From Flagellimonas sp. HMM57 (GTDB taxonomy: Bacteria; Bacteroidota; Bacteroidia; Flavobacteriales; Flavobacteriaceae): 64,000 nucleotides of DNA. A program made the position numbers and the translations under genes. Below the pieces are notes generated by a model. The model worked only from the letters and a program-made list of their open reading frames with translations. It did no database searches and had not been told where the DNA came from. The DNA is taken from contig NZ_CP090004.1 in NCBI RefSeq assembly GCF_021390175.1, positions 2,843,001-2,907,000 on the forward strand, read 5' to 3'. How positions within the stretch are numbered: position 1 is the stretch's first letter; each line of letters begins with the position of its first letter. This document shows positions 53,844 to 62,421 of the stretch, one piece after another.

Positions 53844-54791
53844 ATGCTTACCAGAAGGCATATCAGAGTAAAAGTAATGCAATGCATTTATGCATTGATT
53901 CAATCTAAGGACGATTCTTTAGAGAAGCAGGAAAAATTCCTGAAAGTAAGTATCGAGAATATGTATGTGCTTTATTTGCTCATGCTAAGCTTGTTGGCCG
54001 AACTTCATCGGCTAGCGGAAAAACATGCAAAGCATGCTTCAACAAAGTATCTCGCCACTGAAGAAGATACATATCCAAACAGAAAAAAGTTTGTAGAAAA
54101 CAAACTCTTGCTCCAAATCTCCAATAACGAATCGTTAAAAAAAGAGCTCACAGGAAGAAAACTTAATAATTGGTACCTTAACGAAGAGTATGTAAAAATT
54201 ATCTACAAAGAAGTTGTGGCCAGCGATATCTACAAAGAATATATGTTGAGCGAAAAAAGTTCTTACGATGCGGATAAAATCATGGTCATCGAACTTTTTA
54301 AGAACGTAATAGCTCCTAACGAAAAGATATATGAATACTTTGAGGATGATAAACTCACCTGGGTCGATGATATTCCTATAGTAAACACCTATTTGGTAAA
54401 GCGGTTGCGAAAAGCCAATGCTTCTGTGAATGAAACGTTCTTTTTGCCCGAACTCTTAAAGGATCAGCAAGACATGCAATATGCAAATCAGCTGTTGACC
54501 AAAACATTGTTGAACGACGCGAAATGGGAGAAAGAAATAGAAGGTAAAACACCCAATTGGGACAATGACCGTATTGCCGAGATTGACTCCATAATCTTGA
54601 AAATGGCCATATGCGAATTACTGAATTTTTCATCTATACCCGAAAAAGTTACGCTGAACGAGTATTTGGAAATTGCAAAAGAGTACTCAACACCAAAGAG
54701 CAGTATCTTCATCAATGGCGTATTGGATAAACTGGCAAAGGAGTATAAGTCCACTGGGCAGCTACAAAAAATGGGAAGAGGACTACAATAA
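53844..54791 (+). CDS. nusB: transcription antitermination factor NusB, long form
   Basis: An RNA-binding protein that works with NusE in rRNA antitermination. It opens with MLTRRHIRVKVMQCIYALIQS, the usual NusB start helix, and closes with DRIAEIDSIILKMAICELLNFSSIPEKVTLNEYLEIAKEYSTPKSSIFINGVLDKLAKE, the normal C-terminal core. At 315 aa it is about twice the E. coli length because of a helical insertion between about residues 60 and 200, a lineage-typical feature. Upstream is a -7 element at 53795. Confidence 0.93.
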   Translation: MLTRRHIRVKVMQCIYALIQSKDDSLEKQEKFLKVSIENMYVLYLLMLSLLAELHRLAEKHAKHASTKYLATEEDTYPNRKKFVENKLLLQISNNESLKKELTGRKLNNWYLNEEYVKIIYKEVVASDIYKEYMLSEKSSYDADKIMVIELFKNVIAPNEKIYEYFEDDKLTWVDDIPIVNTYLVKRLRKANASVNETFFLPELLKDQQDMQYANQLLTKTLLNDAKWEKEIEGKTPNWDNDRIAEIDSIILKMAICELLNFSSIPEKVTLNEYLEIAKEYSTPKSSIFINGVLDKLAKEYKSTGQLQKMGRGLQ

Positions 54792-54829
54792 ACAATATTT
54801 GATTAATTTTGAAAAAATAATTACTTAAC

Positions 54830-55312
54830 ATGAAACAAATAACATCTTTTTTAAGTTTGATTTTGGCTGTATCCCTCGTTTTTATTTCGTGCAAGGATAA
54901 AGCTACCAGTAAAATAGTTGCAGATAATGTAGAAAGTGCCACCAGTAGGGATGAAGCACAGAAGCAACTTCCAGTAATGAGTTTTGAAAAATCTGAACAC
55001 GATTTTGGAACCATAGCCCAAGGAACTCCGCAAGAGACCATCTTTAAATTTACCAATACAGGAAACGCACCATTAATCATTACCGATGCTAAAAGTAGCT
55101 GTGGTTGTACCATTCCCGAGTATCCAAAAAATACGCCCATTGCACCGGGAGGAACAGGTGAGCTATTGGTTAAATTCAATGGTTCAGGTCAAAATCAAGT
55201 GACCAAAACAGTGACTGTCACAGCAAACACTGAAAAAGGTTCTGAACTTTTGAGAATCAAGGCTTTTGTTAATCCTAAGGATGCTGCGCAAGCAGTAGGT
55301 CCTGTTAAATAG
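54830..55312 (+). CDS. DUF1573 lipoprotein
   Basis: A 160-aa lipoprotein (signal ending FISC, Cys21) with one Ig-like DUF1573 domain: SFEKSEHDFGTIAQGTPQETIFKFTNTGNAPLIITDAKSSCGCTIPEYP, followed by IAPGGTGELLVKFN. The SCGC pair is characteristic. The family is abundant in Bacteroidota and related to ASPM/Hydin-like domains. Function is not established. It lies 13 bases before yajC in the same direction. Confidence 0.9.
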   Translation: MKQITSFLSLILAVSLVFISCKDKATSKIVADNVESATSRDEAQKQLPVMSFEKSEHDFGTIAQGTPQETIFKFTNTGNAPLIITDAKSSCGCTIPEYPKNTPIAPGGTGELLVKFNGSGQNQVTKTVTVTANTEKGSELLRIKAFVNPKDAAQAVGPVK

Positions 55313-55325
55313 AGATACCACCTGA

Positions 55326-55616
55326 ATGGAAAACATTGGACAGTTTTTACCACTGATATTGATTTTTATAGTAGCGTATTTTTTTATGATTCGCCCACAG
55401 ATCAAACGTCAGAAGGATGAGAAAAAATTTGCTTCGGAGTTAAAGAAAGGAGACCGTATTATCACCAAAAGCGGGCTTCATGGAAAAGTTGTTGAGTTGA
55501 ATGACAAAGATTATTCCTGTGTTATTGAAACTATGGCAGGTCGCTTAAAGTTTGATCGTTCTGCCATTTCGTTGGAAATGAGCAAGAAACTGAACACTCC
55601 TGAAAAGAAGAAGTAG
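55326..55616 (+). CDS. yajC: preprotein translocase subunit YajC
   Basis: A 96-aa protein with one N-terminal membrane helix (LPLILIFIVAYFFMIRPQIKRQK, from residue 8) followed by the small YajC domain containing LKKGDRIITKSGLHGKVVEL. It associates with SecDF and YidC in protein export. The nusB, DUF1573 and yajC genes run in one direction and end at a strong terminator. Confidence 0.94.
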   Translation: MENIGQFLPLILIFIVAYFFMIRPQIKRQKDEKKFASELKKGDRIITKSGLHGKVVELNDKDYSCVIETMAGRLKFDRSAISLEMSKKLNTPEKKK

Positions 55617-55638
55617 TTTATACTAAATTTTAAAAATG

Positions 55639-55664
55639 AAAAGCACCTGAATTCAGGTGCTTTT
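55639..55664. terminator. strong terminator between yajC and the YdeI gene
   Basis: A perfect palindrome at 55641-55662 (AAGCACCTGA, then A/T-rich centre, then TCAGGTGCTT) is followed by T6. It terminates both the yajC transcript and the convergent YdeI gene ending at 55668. Confidence 0.85.
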
Positions 55665-55667
55665 TTG

Positions 55668-56261
55668 TTATTTGTAAGCGTCGTTTAATCCAACACCTTT
55701 TTGTATCATAGGAACAATTTTGTCCAACCTTCGGATTTTTGTTTTCTCTTGTTTAGCTTCTGCAATATAGACGCAGAACTCCCTTTGTTTAGAAAGGGAC
55801 AATTTTTCAAAGGAGGATTTTAGCGAATCACTTTGCGATAATCTATTGGCCAATAGTTCAGGAACTTTTATTTCTTTTTTGGTCTTTTCAATTGTAATTT
55901 CTTTTCCTTGTTTTTGATTTTCAATAGATTCAATCATATAAAGCAGTACACTTTCTGAATCTATTTCATTAGCGGAGTGAAAGTTCCAATGGCGCATTCC
56001 CTTTGTTTTTCCTTCTTGGGCATTGCGTAGCATCTTTTTTGGGTCACTTAGAAAAACTCCATTGAAAAACCATATTCCAAAATGATGTTTAAACCTACAT
56101 ATTCCAAAGATATTTTTGCCATTTACAGTATAAACTGGAATACTCCATTTAAAATCTTCAGTACAGTCTGTTTGTAAAGCCAGTTTTCTAAGTTTGGCAA
56201 TACCATCTTTGAATGGGTGTTCTTGGTTATAATATGCATTGAGCTTATCGGTTTTTTCCAT
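55668..56261 (-). CDS. YdeI-family protein (DUF1801 plus YdeI C-terminal domain)
   Basis: A 197-aa protein. Residues 10-110 resemble DUF1801 (FKDGIAKLRKLALQTDCTEDFKWSIPVYTVNGKNIFGICRFKHHFGIWFFNG). The C-terminal part has the YdeI-type LANRLSQSDSLKSSFEKLSLSKQREFCVYIAEAKQEKTKIRRLDKI, which includes the basic helix of the family. The biochemical role of the family is not firmly known. It starts 2 bases after the pepT stop, in the same direction. Confidence 0.88.
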   Translation of the reverse strand: MEKTDKLNAYYNQEHPFKDGIAKLRKLALQTDCTEDFKWSIPVYTVNGKNIFGICRFKHHFGIWFFNGVFLSDPKKMLRNAQEGKTKGMRHWNFHSANEIDSESVLLYMIESIENQKQGKEITIEKTKKEIKVPELLANRLSQSDSLKSSFEKLSLSKQREFCVYIAEAKQEKTKIRRLDKIVPMIQKGVGLNDAYK

Positions 56262-56263
56262 GA

Positions 56264-57493
56264 TTACTTTATTTGAACGGCAGTAAGCTCACAAATCTTC
56301 ACGATTACCTGTGTTGCTTTTTCCATGCTTTCCAAAGGTACATATTCGTATTTTCCATGAAAATTATGCCCACCCGCAAAAATATTGGGACACGGTAATC
56401 CCATAAAACTTAGTTGCGAACCATCGGTACCCCCACGTATTGGTTTAATAATGGGTTCTATTCCCAACGATTCCATTGCATCTTTTGCAATTTCTACGAT
56501 ATGGAATACAGGCTCCACTTTTTCACGCATGTTTTTGTATTGGTCTTCTATTTTAAGTGAAATAAAGTCTCCATATTTCTTTGTCAGTTTTTGGGAGATA
56601 TCGTTCAATAATTCTTTTCTTGCCTCAAAGTGTTCATCATCATGATCTCTTATGATAAGTTCTATTTCTACTTTTTCAATCTCGCCCTTAATCTTGTGCA
56701 CATGAAAAAAACCTTCATGGCCCGTAGTGTGTTCCGGGACTTCATGAGGTGGGAGAAGACTTAAGAACTCATTGGCAATTCCAATGGCATTTACCATTTT
56801 GTTTTTGGCATAACCAGGGTGTATGCTTTTACCTTCAATCTTAATTTTTGCACTTGCCGCATTAAAGTTTTCAAATTCAAGTTCGCCAACCTGGCTTCCG
56901 TCCATAGTATAGGCCCAAGCTGCACCAAACTTTTCCACATCGAACTTGTGTGCTCCCCTACCTATTTCCTCATCGGGCGTAAAAGCTATCCTAATTTCTC
57001 CGTGTTTTATATCTGGATTTTTAACCAAATATTCCATAGCGGTAATAATCTCGGCTATGCCAGCTTTATCATCTGCGCCTAGTAATGTTGTGCCGTCGGT
57101 CGTTATTAAGGTCTGTCCTTGGTACAGCAGTAGGTCTTCAAAATATTCAGGTGACAGCACAATATTTTTAACTGAATTGAGTACAATATCTTTTCCATCA
57201 TAATCCCTTATCAGCTGGGGTTGTACATTTTTCCCCGTGAAATCTGGGGTAGTATCAAAATGTGAGATAAAACCAATAGTGGGTACCTTTTTTTCGATAT
57301 TACTGGGCAGTGTGGCCATGATATAGGCATTCTCATCTATAGAGACTTCTTGCATTCCTATTTGATGAAGCTCTACCACTAGTTTTTTAGCCAAATCCCA
57401 TTGTTTTTCCGTACTCGGTGTGGTTTGAGAGTAGGGGTCGCTTTGTGTGTCGATGGACACATATTCTAGAAATCGGGGTAGTAATTTTTCCAT
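56264..57493 (-). CDS. pepT: peptidase T (tripeptide aminopeptidase)
   Basis: A 409-aa zinc enzyme of the M20 family that removes the N-terminal residue from tripeptides in the cytoplasm. The metal ligands are in ISHFDTTPD near residues 76-84, [14 protein letters not shown] near 134-147, [14 protein letters not shown] near 170-183 (catalytic Glu), and [11 protein letters not shown] near 193-203. [37 protein letters not shown] near the end holds the last His. Length is normal. Confidence 0.95.
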   Translation of the reverse strand: MEKLLPRFLEYVSIDTQSDPYSQTTPSTEKQWDLAKKLVVELHQIGMQEVSIDENAYIMATLPSNIEKKVPTIGFISHFDTTPDFTGKNVQPQLIRDYDGKDIVLNSVKNIVLSPEYFEDLLLYQGQTLITTDGTTLLGADDKAGIAEIITAMEYLVKNPDIKHGEIRIAFTPDEEIGRGAHKFDVEKFGAAWAYTMDGSQVGELEFENFNAASAKIKIEGKSIHPGYAKNKMVNAIGIANEFLSLLPPHEVPEHTTGHEGFFHVHKIKGEIEKVEIELIIRDHDDEHFEARKELLNDISQKLTKKYGDFISLKIEDQYKNMREKVEPVFHIVEIAKDAMESLGIEPIIKPIRGGTDGSQLSFMGLPCPNIFAGGHNFHGKYEYVPLESMEKATQVIVKICELTAVQIK

Positions 57494-57722
57494 AATGTGC
57501 GTTTCATCAAAAATAACGTTTATTCAATCGTGATTTTATGAAAAAAAGTTGGTGAAACGGTAACTTCCAAAGATTTGAAAAAGCAATATGCCCATAACAA
57601 ATTCTTCGTTACGGTTACCGTACCATTTTGATAAAAAGGTGTACATACGTTAGACTTGTTCTATACACCGATACCGATTAACGAAAAATGATAAATTCAG
57701 CATATTCTGCATATAGAGTTTA

Positions 57723-57730
57723 TATTTTTG
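57723..57730 (+). promoter_or_regulatory. -7 element for pyrD
   Basis: TATTTTTG is an exact TAnnTTTG match. It overlaps the possible TTG start at 57728, which makes the ATG at 57746 the likely true start. Confidence 0.45.
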
Positions 57731-57745
57731 TCTAAAATATGTAAG

Positions 57746-58783
57746 ATGTACAAAATCCTCATCCGCCCTATACTTTTTTTGTTCGATGCTGAAGCTGTAC
57801 ATCATTTTTCTTTTGGAGCCATAAAGTTTTTCTCAAGGTTGGGATTGGGGCATTTGTTCAGAAAATCTTATGTCATTAATGATGCTAAACTGGAACGAGA
57901 GGTTTTTGGGTTAAAATTTAAAAACCCGGTCGGTCTCGCAGCTGGCTTTGACAAAGATGCCAAATTGTATAATGAACTGTCCGATTTGGGTTTTGGTTTC
58001 ATAGAAATAGGCACTTTAACGCCTAAACCACAAGATGGGAACCCAAAAAAACGCCTTTTTCGCTTGTTGGATGATGAGGCGATTATCAACCGAATGGGAT
58101 TTAATAATAAAGGGGTGTTCGAGGCTGTTGAGCAGCTAAAAAAGAAGCACAGGGTTATTATTGGTGGAAATATTGGGAAAAACAAAGTAACACCTAATGC
58201 AAGTGCCATTAAGGATTATCTCATTTGTTTTGACGCACTTTTTGAACATGTAGATTATTTTGTGGTGAACGTAAGTTCTCCAAATACCCCTGGCCTAAGG
58301 GAGTTGCAAGACAGAAAGCCCCTCACGGAGCTGCTCAAGAAATTAAAGCGACAAAACGCTAAACTTGCCAAGAAAAACAGTGTGAAGGAAAAACCGATTT
58401 TATTAAAAATCGCACCTGACTTGACCGATGAGCAATTGCTGGATATTGTTGGTATAATGAAGGATACCGCTATTGATGGGGTTATAGCCACCAATACAAC
58501 TATTTCTAGGAAAAATCTTAAATCGCATTTGACCATTGTTGAAGAAAAAGGGGGGCTAAGTGGAAAACCTTTGGCCAAAAGAAGCACTGAAGTGATTCGA
58601 TTCTTAGCAGAAAAAAGTAACAAAGCATTTCCCATAATTGGAGTAGGGGGGATTCACTCTCCTGAAGACGCTCTGGAAAAACTGGATGCGGGTGCAGATT
58701 TGATTCAGTTGTATACAGGGTTCATTTATGAAGGCCCTGCAATTGTCAAAAAAATTAATCAAGCCCTTTTGGCAAGAACTTAA
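57746..58783 (+). CDS. pyrD: dihydroorotate dehydrogenase (quinone)
   Basis: The FMN enzyme that oxidises dihydroorotate to orotate with quinone, at the inner membrane. The 345-aa class 2 form has an N-terminal amphipathic segment ([23 protein letters not shown]) for membrane contact. [22 protein letters not shown] near 48, [10 protein letters not shown] near 111, [15 protein letters not shown] near 173 (catalytic Ser), and the FMN-binding [29 protein letters not shown] near 295-325 follow. I start at the ATG 57746 because the longer frame begins inside the -7 element. Confidence 0.95.
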   Translation: MYKILIRPILFLFDAEAVHHFSFGAIKFFSRLGLGHLFRKSYVINDAKLEREVFGLKFKNPVGLAAGFDKDAKLYNELSDLGFGFIEIGTLTPKPQDGNPKKRLFRLLDDEAIINRMGFNNKGVFEAVEQLKKKHRVIIGGNIGKNKVTPNASAIKDYLICFDALFEHVDYFVVNVSSPNTPGLRELQDRKPLTELLKKLKRQNAKLAKKNSVKEKPILLKIAPDLTDEQLLDIVGIMKDTAIDGVIATNTTISRKNLKSHLTIVEEKGGLSGKPLAKRSTEVIRFLAEKSNKAFPIIGVGGIHSPEDALEKLDAGADLIQLYTGFIYEGPAIVKKINQALLART

Positions 58784-58798
58784 AATCTTAGTTGTCCA

Positions 58799-59338
58799 AT
58801 GAGCAGAAAAATTTTTAGTATGTTCCTTCTTTTATTGGTGACAGCCATAGTGTTCGCACAAAACGATAAGACACCTAAAACCAACTTTACCAAAATGTAT
58901 CTTCCGGTATGGTTAGAGGCGAAAGAACACTGTCTCGAAGTTGCAAAAGCTATGCCCGATGAACTTTACGGTTACCGGCCAACCGAACAGAGCAAATCTT
59001 TTGCGGAGCAAATGGTACATATTGGTTATACCATCGAGCTATTGACCAAACGATACGTTCAAGGCATGGAAGTAAAGCCAAATGCCCCAGATGCTACTGT
59101 AATGAGCAAGAAAGAAATTATAGGCCTGTTGGAAAAAGGATTTTCATATACCACTGAAGTCATTTACAACATTGAACAATCTAAATTGGATGAGACTTGT
59201 GTCATGTATCATAGTGGTAATACGGTAAGCAGGGCATTTGCATTTTTTTATGTGCAAGACCATTTGACCAACCATAGGTCCAAAGCCAACCTTTACCTGC
59301 GAATGAATCACATAAAACCACCCGAATACACTTGGTAA
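58799..59338 (+). CDS. exported DinB-family protein
   Basis: A 179-aa four-helix-bundle DinB-type protein with a signal peptide ending IVFAQ (residue 21). His residues that could hold a metal are in EAKEHCLEVAK near 41, QMVHIGYTIELL near 76, and FYVQDHLTNHRSKANLYLR near 150. The DinB fold suits a transferase or hydrolase, here outside the cytoplasm. It starts 16 bases after pyrD. Confidence 0.83.
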   Translation: MSRKIFSMFLLLLVTAIVFAQNDKTPKTNFTKMYLPVWLEAKEHCLEVAKAMPDELYGYRPTEQSKSFAEQMVHIGYTIELLTKRYVQGMEVKPNAPDATVMSKKEIIGLLEKGFSYTTEVIYNIEQSKLDETCVMYHSGNTVSRAFAFFYVQDHLTNHRSKANLYLRMNHIKPPEYTW

Positions 59339-59395
59339 GCTAAGGGAATATGTGATTTTTGAATAGTAGTTTTCTTCTTTTGCACTATCATTATT

Positions 59396-60052
59396 TTGTA
59401 TTTTTCTAGGATAAACCCTGTACGTTTGAGTTTTGATACGCTGATACTTTTCACGACCGCATCTTTTGCTTTGGCCATTTCGCCGGGACCGGATAACATA
59501 TTTGTGCTGACCCAAAGTGTATCAAATGGTGTAAAATCTGGACTGGTTACGGTTGCAGGGCTAGTGAGTGGGTGTTTGGTACATACCACCTTGCTGGCAT
59601 TTGGTGTTTCCGAAATAATTAAAAGAAGTGATGCACTTTTTTTTGGTATAAAGCTATTTGGAGCTATATACCTATTGTATTTAGCTGTTAGCGTTTATAA
59701 AAGTGATTCATCTATTTTGTTGAACAAAAAGGGGACTCCAAAAACAGACTTGTTCAAGTTATTCAAGAAAGGTTTTACAATGAATGTCCTCAATCCAAAG
59801 GTGACCATCTTTTTTTTGGCATTTTTTCCAGGTTTTCTATTCAGTGAGAATATGCATACCGTGATTCAGTTCTACGTGCTCGGATTACTATTTATGCTTT
59901 CAGCATTTATTGTTTTTAGTACTATCGCTGTTTTAGGGGGAACAATAGCAACCTATCTTTCAAAAAGCCCTAGAGCGGGAGTTTACTTAAGATGGTTGCA
60001 GATTGCTGTCTTTGTGGGAATTGCCATTTTCATATTCCTATCGGATAAATAA
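59396..60052 (+). CDS. LysE/RhtB-family amino-acid exporter
   Basis: An inner-membrane exporter of 218 aa (from TTG 59396) or 208 aa (from TTG 59426); the second starts directly before the first helix. It has about six helices, with the signature AISPGPDNIFVLTQSVSNGVKSGL near 28-51 and GFTMNVLNPKVTIFFLAFFPGF near 124-145. LysE proteins export lysine, homoserine, threonine or related compounds; the substrate is not determined. Confidence 0.88.
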   Translation: MYFSRINPVRLSFDTLILFTTASFALAISPGPDNIFVLTQSVSNGVKSGLVTVAGLVSGCLVHTTLLAFGVSEIIKRSDALFFGIKLFGAIYLLYLAVSVYKSDSSILLNKKGTPKTDLFKLFKKGFTMNVLNPKVTIFFLAFFPGFLFSENMHTVIQFYVLGLLFMLSAFIVFSTIAVLGGTIATYLSKSPRAGVYLRWLQIAVFVGIAIFIFLSDK

Positions 60053-60073
60053 TGGTAATTTTACATTCAATAT

Positions 60074-60937
60074 ATGTCGAAAATCAAACTTATAGAATGT
60101 CCAAGAGATGCCATGCAGGGCATAAAAACTTTCATTCCTACCAATGAAAAAGTAACGTACATTCAATCCTTATTGGGCTGTGGTTTTGATACGTTGGATT
60201 TTGGAAGTTTTGTTTCGCCAAAGGCAATCCCCCAGATGGTTGATACTGCGGGAGTACTTGAGAAATTAGACCTTACCAAAACAAAAAGTAAACTTTTGGC
60301 CATTGTTGCCAATGTAAGGGGGGCAAGTGACGCATGCCAACATCCCCAAATTGATTATTTAGGCTACCCTTTTTCAATTTCGGAAAACTTTCAGATGCGT
60401 AACACGCATAAGACCATAGCACAGTCCGTAGAAACTTTAAAAGGCATTCTAGAGTTGGCCCATACTCATAACAAACAAGTGGTAACATACATCTCTATGG
60501 GTTTTGGAAACCCGTATGGTGATCCCTGGAATGTTGAGATTGTAGGGGAGTGGACAGAGAAGTTAGCGGACATGGGTGTAAAGATTTTATCACTTTCCGA
60601 TACTATAGGAAGCTCTACTCCAGAAGTCATTCAATATTTGTTTTCCAATCTAATTCCAAAATATCCGCATATTGAATTTGGGGCACATCTGCACACAACA
60701 CCTACAAAATGGCACGAAAAGGTAGATGCGGCGTATAAGGCCGGCTGTAGGCGTTTTGATGGTGCAATCCAAGGCTTTGGGGGATGTCCTATGGCAAAAG
60801 ATGAACTCACTGGGAATATGCCAACCGAAAAAATGTTGTCCTATTTTACTACGGAAAAAGTAGACTCTGGTGTAAACTGGATGGTTTTTGAAGCTGCCTA
60901 TAACAAGGCTACGAAGTTGTTCTCCGCTTATCATTAA
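60074..60937 (+). CDS. hydroxymethylglutaryl-CoA lyase
   Basis: It splits HMG-CoA into acetyl-CoA and acetoacetate, the last step of leucine breakdown. The 287-aa TIM barrel belongs to the HMGL/DRE-TIM family. ECPRDAMQGIKTFIPT is near residue 8 (the family has PRDGLQ), DFGSFVSPKAIPQMVD near 43-58, EFGAHLHTTPT near 200-210 (metal His), and GAIQGFGGCPMAKDELTGNMPTE near 236-258 (catalytic Cys loop). With ilvE and icmF this suggests catabolism of branched-chain amino acids. Confidence 0.92.
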   Translation: MSKIKLIECPRDAMQGIKTFIPTNEKVTYIQSLLGCGFDTLDFGSFVSPKAIPQMVDTAGVLEKLDLTKTKSKLLAIVANVRGASDACQHPQIDYLGYPFSISENFQMRNTHKTIAQSVETLKGILELAHTHNKQVVTYISMGFGNPYGDPWNVEIVGEWTEKLADMGVKILSLSDTIGSSTPEVIQYLFSNLIPKYPHIEFGAHLHTTPTKWHEKVDAAYKAGCRRFDGAIQGFGGCPMAKDELTGNMPTEKMLSYFTTEKVDSGVNWMVFEAAYNKATKLFSAYH

Positions 60938-60978
60938 AACTAATTTTGTCCTTTCTTATCTTCAAAGAAAGCAACAGT

Positions 60979-61009
60979 AAATTTATTTAAATCAAGTCTA
61001 AATAAATTT
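60979..61009. promoter_or_regulatory. perfect palindromic operator candidate
   Basis: AAATTTATTTA (60979-60989) and TAAATAAATTT (60999-61009) are exact inverted copies with a 9-base spacer. The right arm overlaps the -33 TTTG of the promoter for the DUF4856 operon. A further half-site TCTAAATAAA lies at 61062-61071 in the leader. It is probably the binding site of a dimeric repressor, perhaps a metal regulator of Fur or DtxR type; the identity is inferred. Confidence 0.6.
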
Positions 61010-61038
61010 GTTGTATTGGTTTTCTAAGAATATATTTG
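61007..61038 (+). promoter_or_regulatory. promoter of the DUF4856/imelysin/HTTM operon
   Basis: TTTG (61007-61010), a 20-base spacer, and TATATTTG (61031-61038) match the Bacteroidota -33 and -7 elements. Transcription would start near 61045, leaving a leader of about 34 bases. Confidence 0.65.
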
Positions 61039-61078
61039 TCATCGAAATTATTTTTAAGTAATCTAAATAAACGATACA

Positions 61079-62302
61079 ATGTTTCTAAAAAGATTTTTCT
61101 TTTTTTCTTTTACCGGCCTATTGCTTGTTTCATGTTCTGATGATGATTCAGATGATTCGAATCCAGATGAAATCACAATTGATAACCCTGCAACATATGT
61201 GTTTACAAGAAACGGTGAATCCACGGTCAGTTTTGGAGGTCAAACCACTAGAATTAAAATGGGTGAAGAGCTTAACGATAAGCTTAAAGATGAGAACACT
61301 ACCGAAGCTATGTTGGATGCCATGTTTGCTCATGAAGAAGGGGAAAATAATTTTTCAGACCCAGATTTAAACGCATCTGATAAAAGCATTCGTAGTAAAA
61401 CGGCAGCTTCAAACGATTTCTTTTCGGATAACACGGCAGATCAGGGGTTAATCAGGGCTGATTTTGAAGATTGGATCAAAAAACAAGTCGATGATGTTTT
61501 CCCCAGATGGAACGATGCCGCTGCCGAAGGTGAGGCAGGCCAAATTGCCGATGGCTCATCAACACGGTATGTCAGTGCCAAAGGATTGGAGTATAATCAA
61601 TTGGTCAACAAAGGCCTGATAGGCGCTCTTATGGTTGATCAAGCATTGAACAATTATTTAGGGAAAGGAGTTTTAGATGCTGGTGAGAATATTGCCCAAA
61701 ATGACGCAGGTACTGTTGCAGAAGGAGAAAACTATACGACCATGGAGCACAAATGGGATGAAGCTTATGGTTATGCTTATGGATTGAATGCTGACCCAGC
61801 CAATCCAAACGATGATCTGGGAGCAGATGATTTCTTGAACAAGTATATTGGTAGAGTGGAAGGAGACCCAGATTTTGCCGGAATTGCAGACGATATTTAC
61901 CAGGCATTTAAACTGGGTAGGGCGGCTATTGTTGCGAAAGATTACACAACCCGTGATGAGCAAGCCGAAATTATTAAAGGATTGATTTCAGAAGTTATTG
62001 GGATCAGAGCGGTTTACTATTTGCAACAAGCAAAAAATCTACTTGATCAAGAAAACCCTGATTTTGGTAGTGCTTTTCACGATTTATCCGAAGGATACGG
62101 GTTTATCTATAGCCTGCAGTTTACAAGAAAACCAAATACTGACGGACCTTATTTTACCAAAGCTGAAGTAGATGCATTTCTTGTTGATTTGTTAGACGAC
62201 GGAGTCAATGGTTTATGGGATGTATCCACTACGACTCTAGACGAAATTTCTGAAGCTATTGCATCAGAATTTGACTTCACATTGGAACAAGCAGCAGAGT
62301 AA
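61079..62302 (+). CDS. DUF4856 lipoprotein
   Basis: A 407-aa lipoprotein: signal ending LLVSC (Cys19), then a very acidic linker DDDSDDSNPDE typical of surface-exported flavobacterial lipoproteins. The body is helical with Asp/Asn-rich loops, for example KWDEAYGYAYGLNADPANPNDDLGADD near 222-248 and AFHDLSEGYGFIYSLQF near 333-349. DUF4856 proteins resemble imelysin-like metal-uptake proteins. The next two genes encode an imelysin and an HTTM protein, so a role in iron or other metal acquisition at the outer surface is likely but not proven. Confidence 0.88.
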   Translation: MFLKRFFFFSFTGLLLVSCSDDDSDDSNPDEITIDNPATYVFTRNGESTVSFGGQTTRIKMGEELNDKLKDENTTEAMLDAMFAHEEGENNFSDPDLNASDKSIRSKTAASNDFFSDNTADQGLIRADFEDWIKKQVDDVFPRWNDAAAEGEAGQIADGSSTRYVSAKGLEYNQLVNKGLIGALMVDQALNNYLGKGVLDAGENIAQNDAGTVAEGENYTTMEHKWDEAYGYAYGLNADPANPNDDLGADDFLNKYIGRVEGDPDFAGIADDIYQAFKLGRAAIVAKDYTTRDEQAEIIKGLISEVIGIRAVYYLQQAKNLLDQENPDFGSAFHDLSEGYGFIYSLQFTRKPNTDGPYFTKAEVDAFLVDLLDDGVNGLWDVSTTTLDEISEAIASEFDFTLEQAAE

Positions 62303-62335
62303 GATTTGTTTTTAAGTAGTAATCTTACTTTTTTA

Positions 62336-62381
62336 AGTAAAAGGAATGGGTTTTACAAAGGTAAAATCCATTCCTTTTACT
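62336..62381 (+). terminator. 21-bp intercistronic hairpin
   Basis: Left arm 62336-62356 and right arm 62361-62381 are inverted copies over 21 bp with a single G-U pair and a 4-base loop AAAG. It lies between the DUF4856 and imelysin genes. No clean T run follows, so it may be an attenuator, a processing site or a stabiliser rather than a simple terminator. Confidence 0.7.
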
Positions 62382-62421
62382 ACTTTTGAAACCTTTTACT
62401 TAGAATAAATAAAAACAAAAA

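Noticed and set aside
53660..53887. 75-aa minus-strand frame in the gap before nusB
   Set aside because: It covers two divergent -7 elements and the nusB start, and shows no conserved features.
57494..57722. Short inverted repeats (ACGGTAAC / GTTACCGT) between pepT and pyrD
   Set aside because: Noted as possible control elements, but the arms are 8 bp and 50 bases apart, not convincing without comparison.
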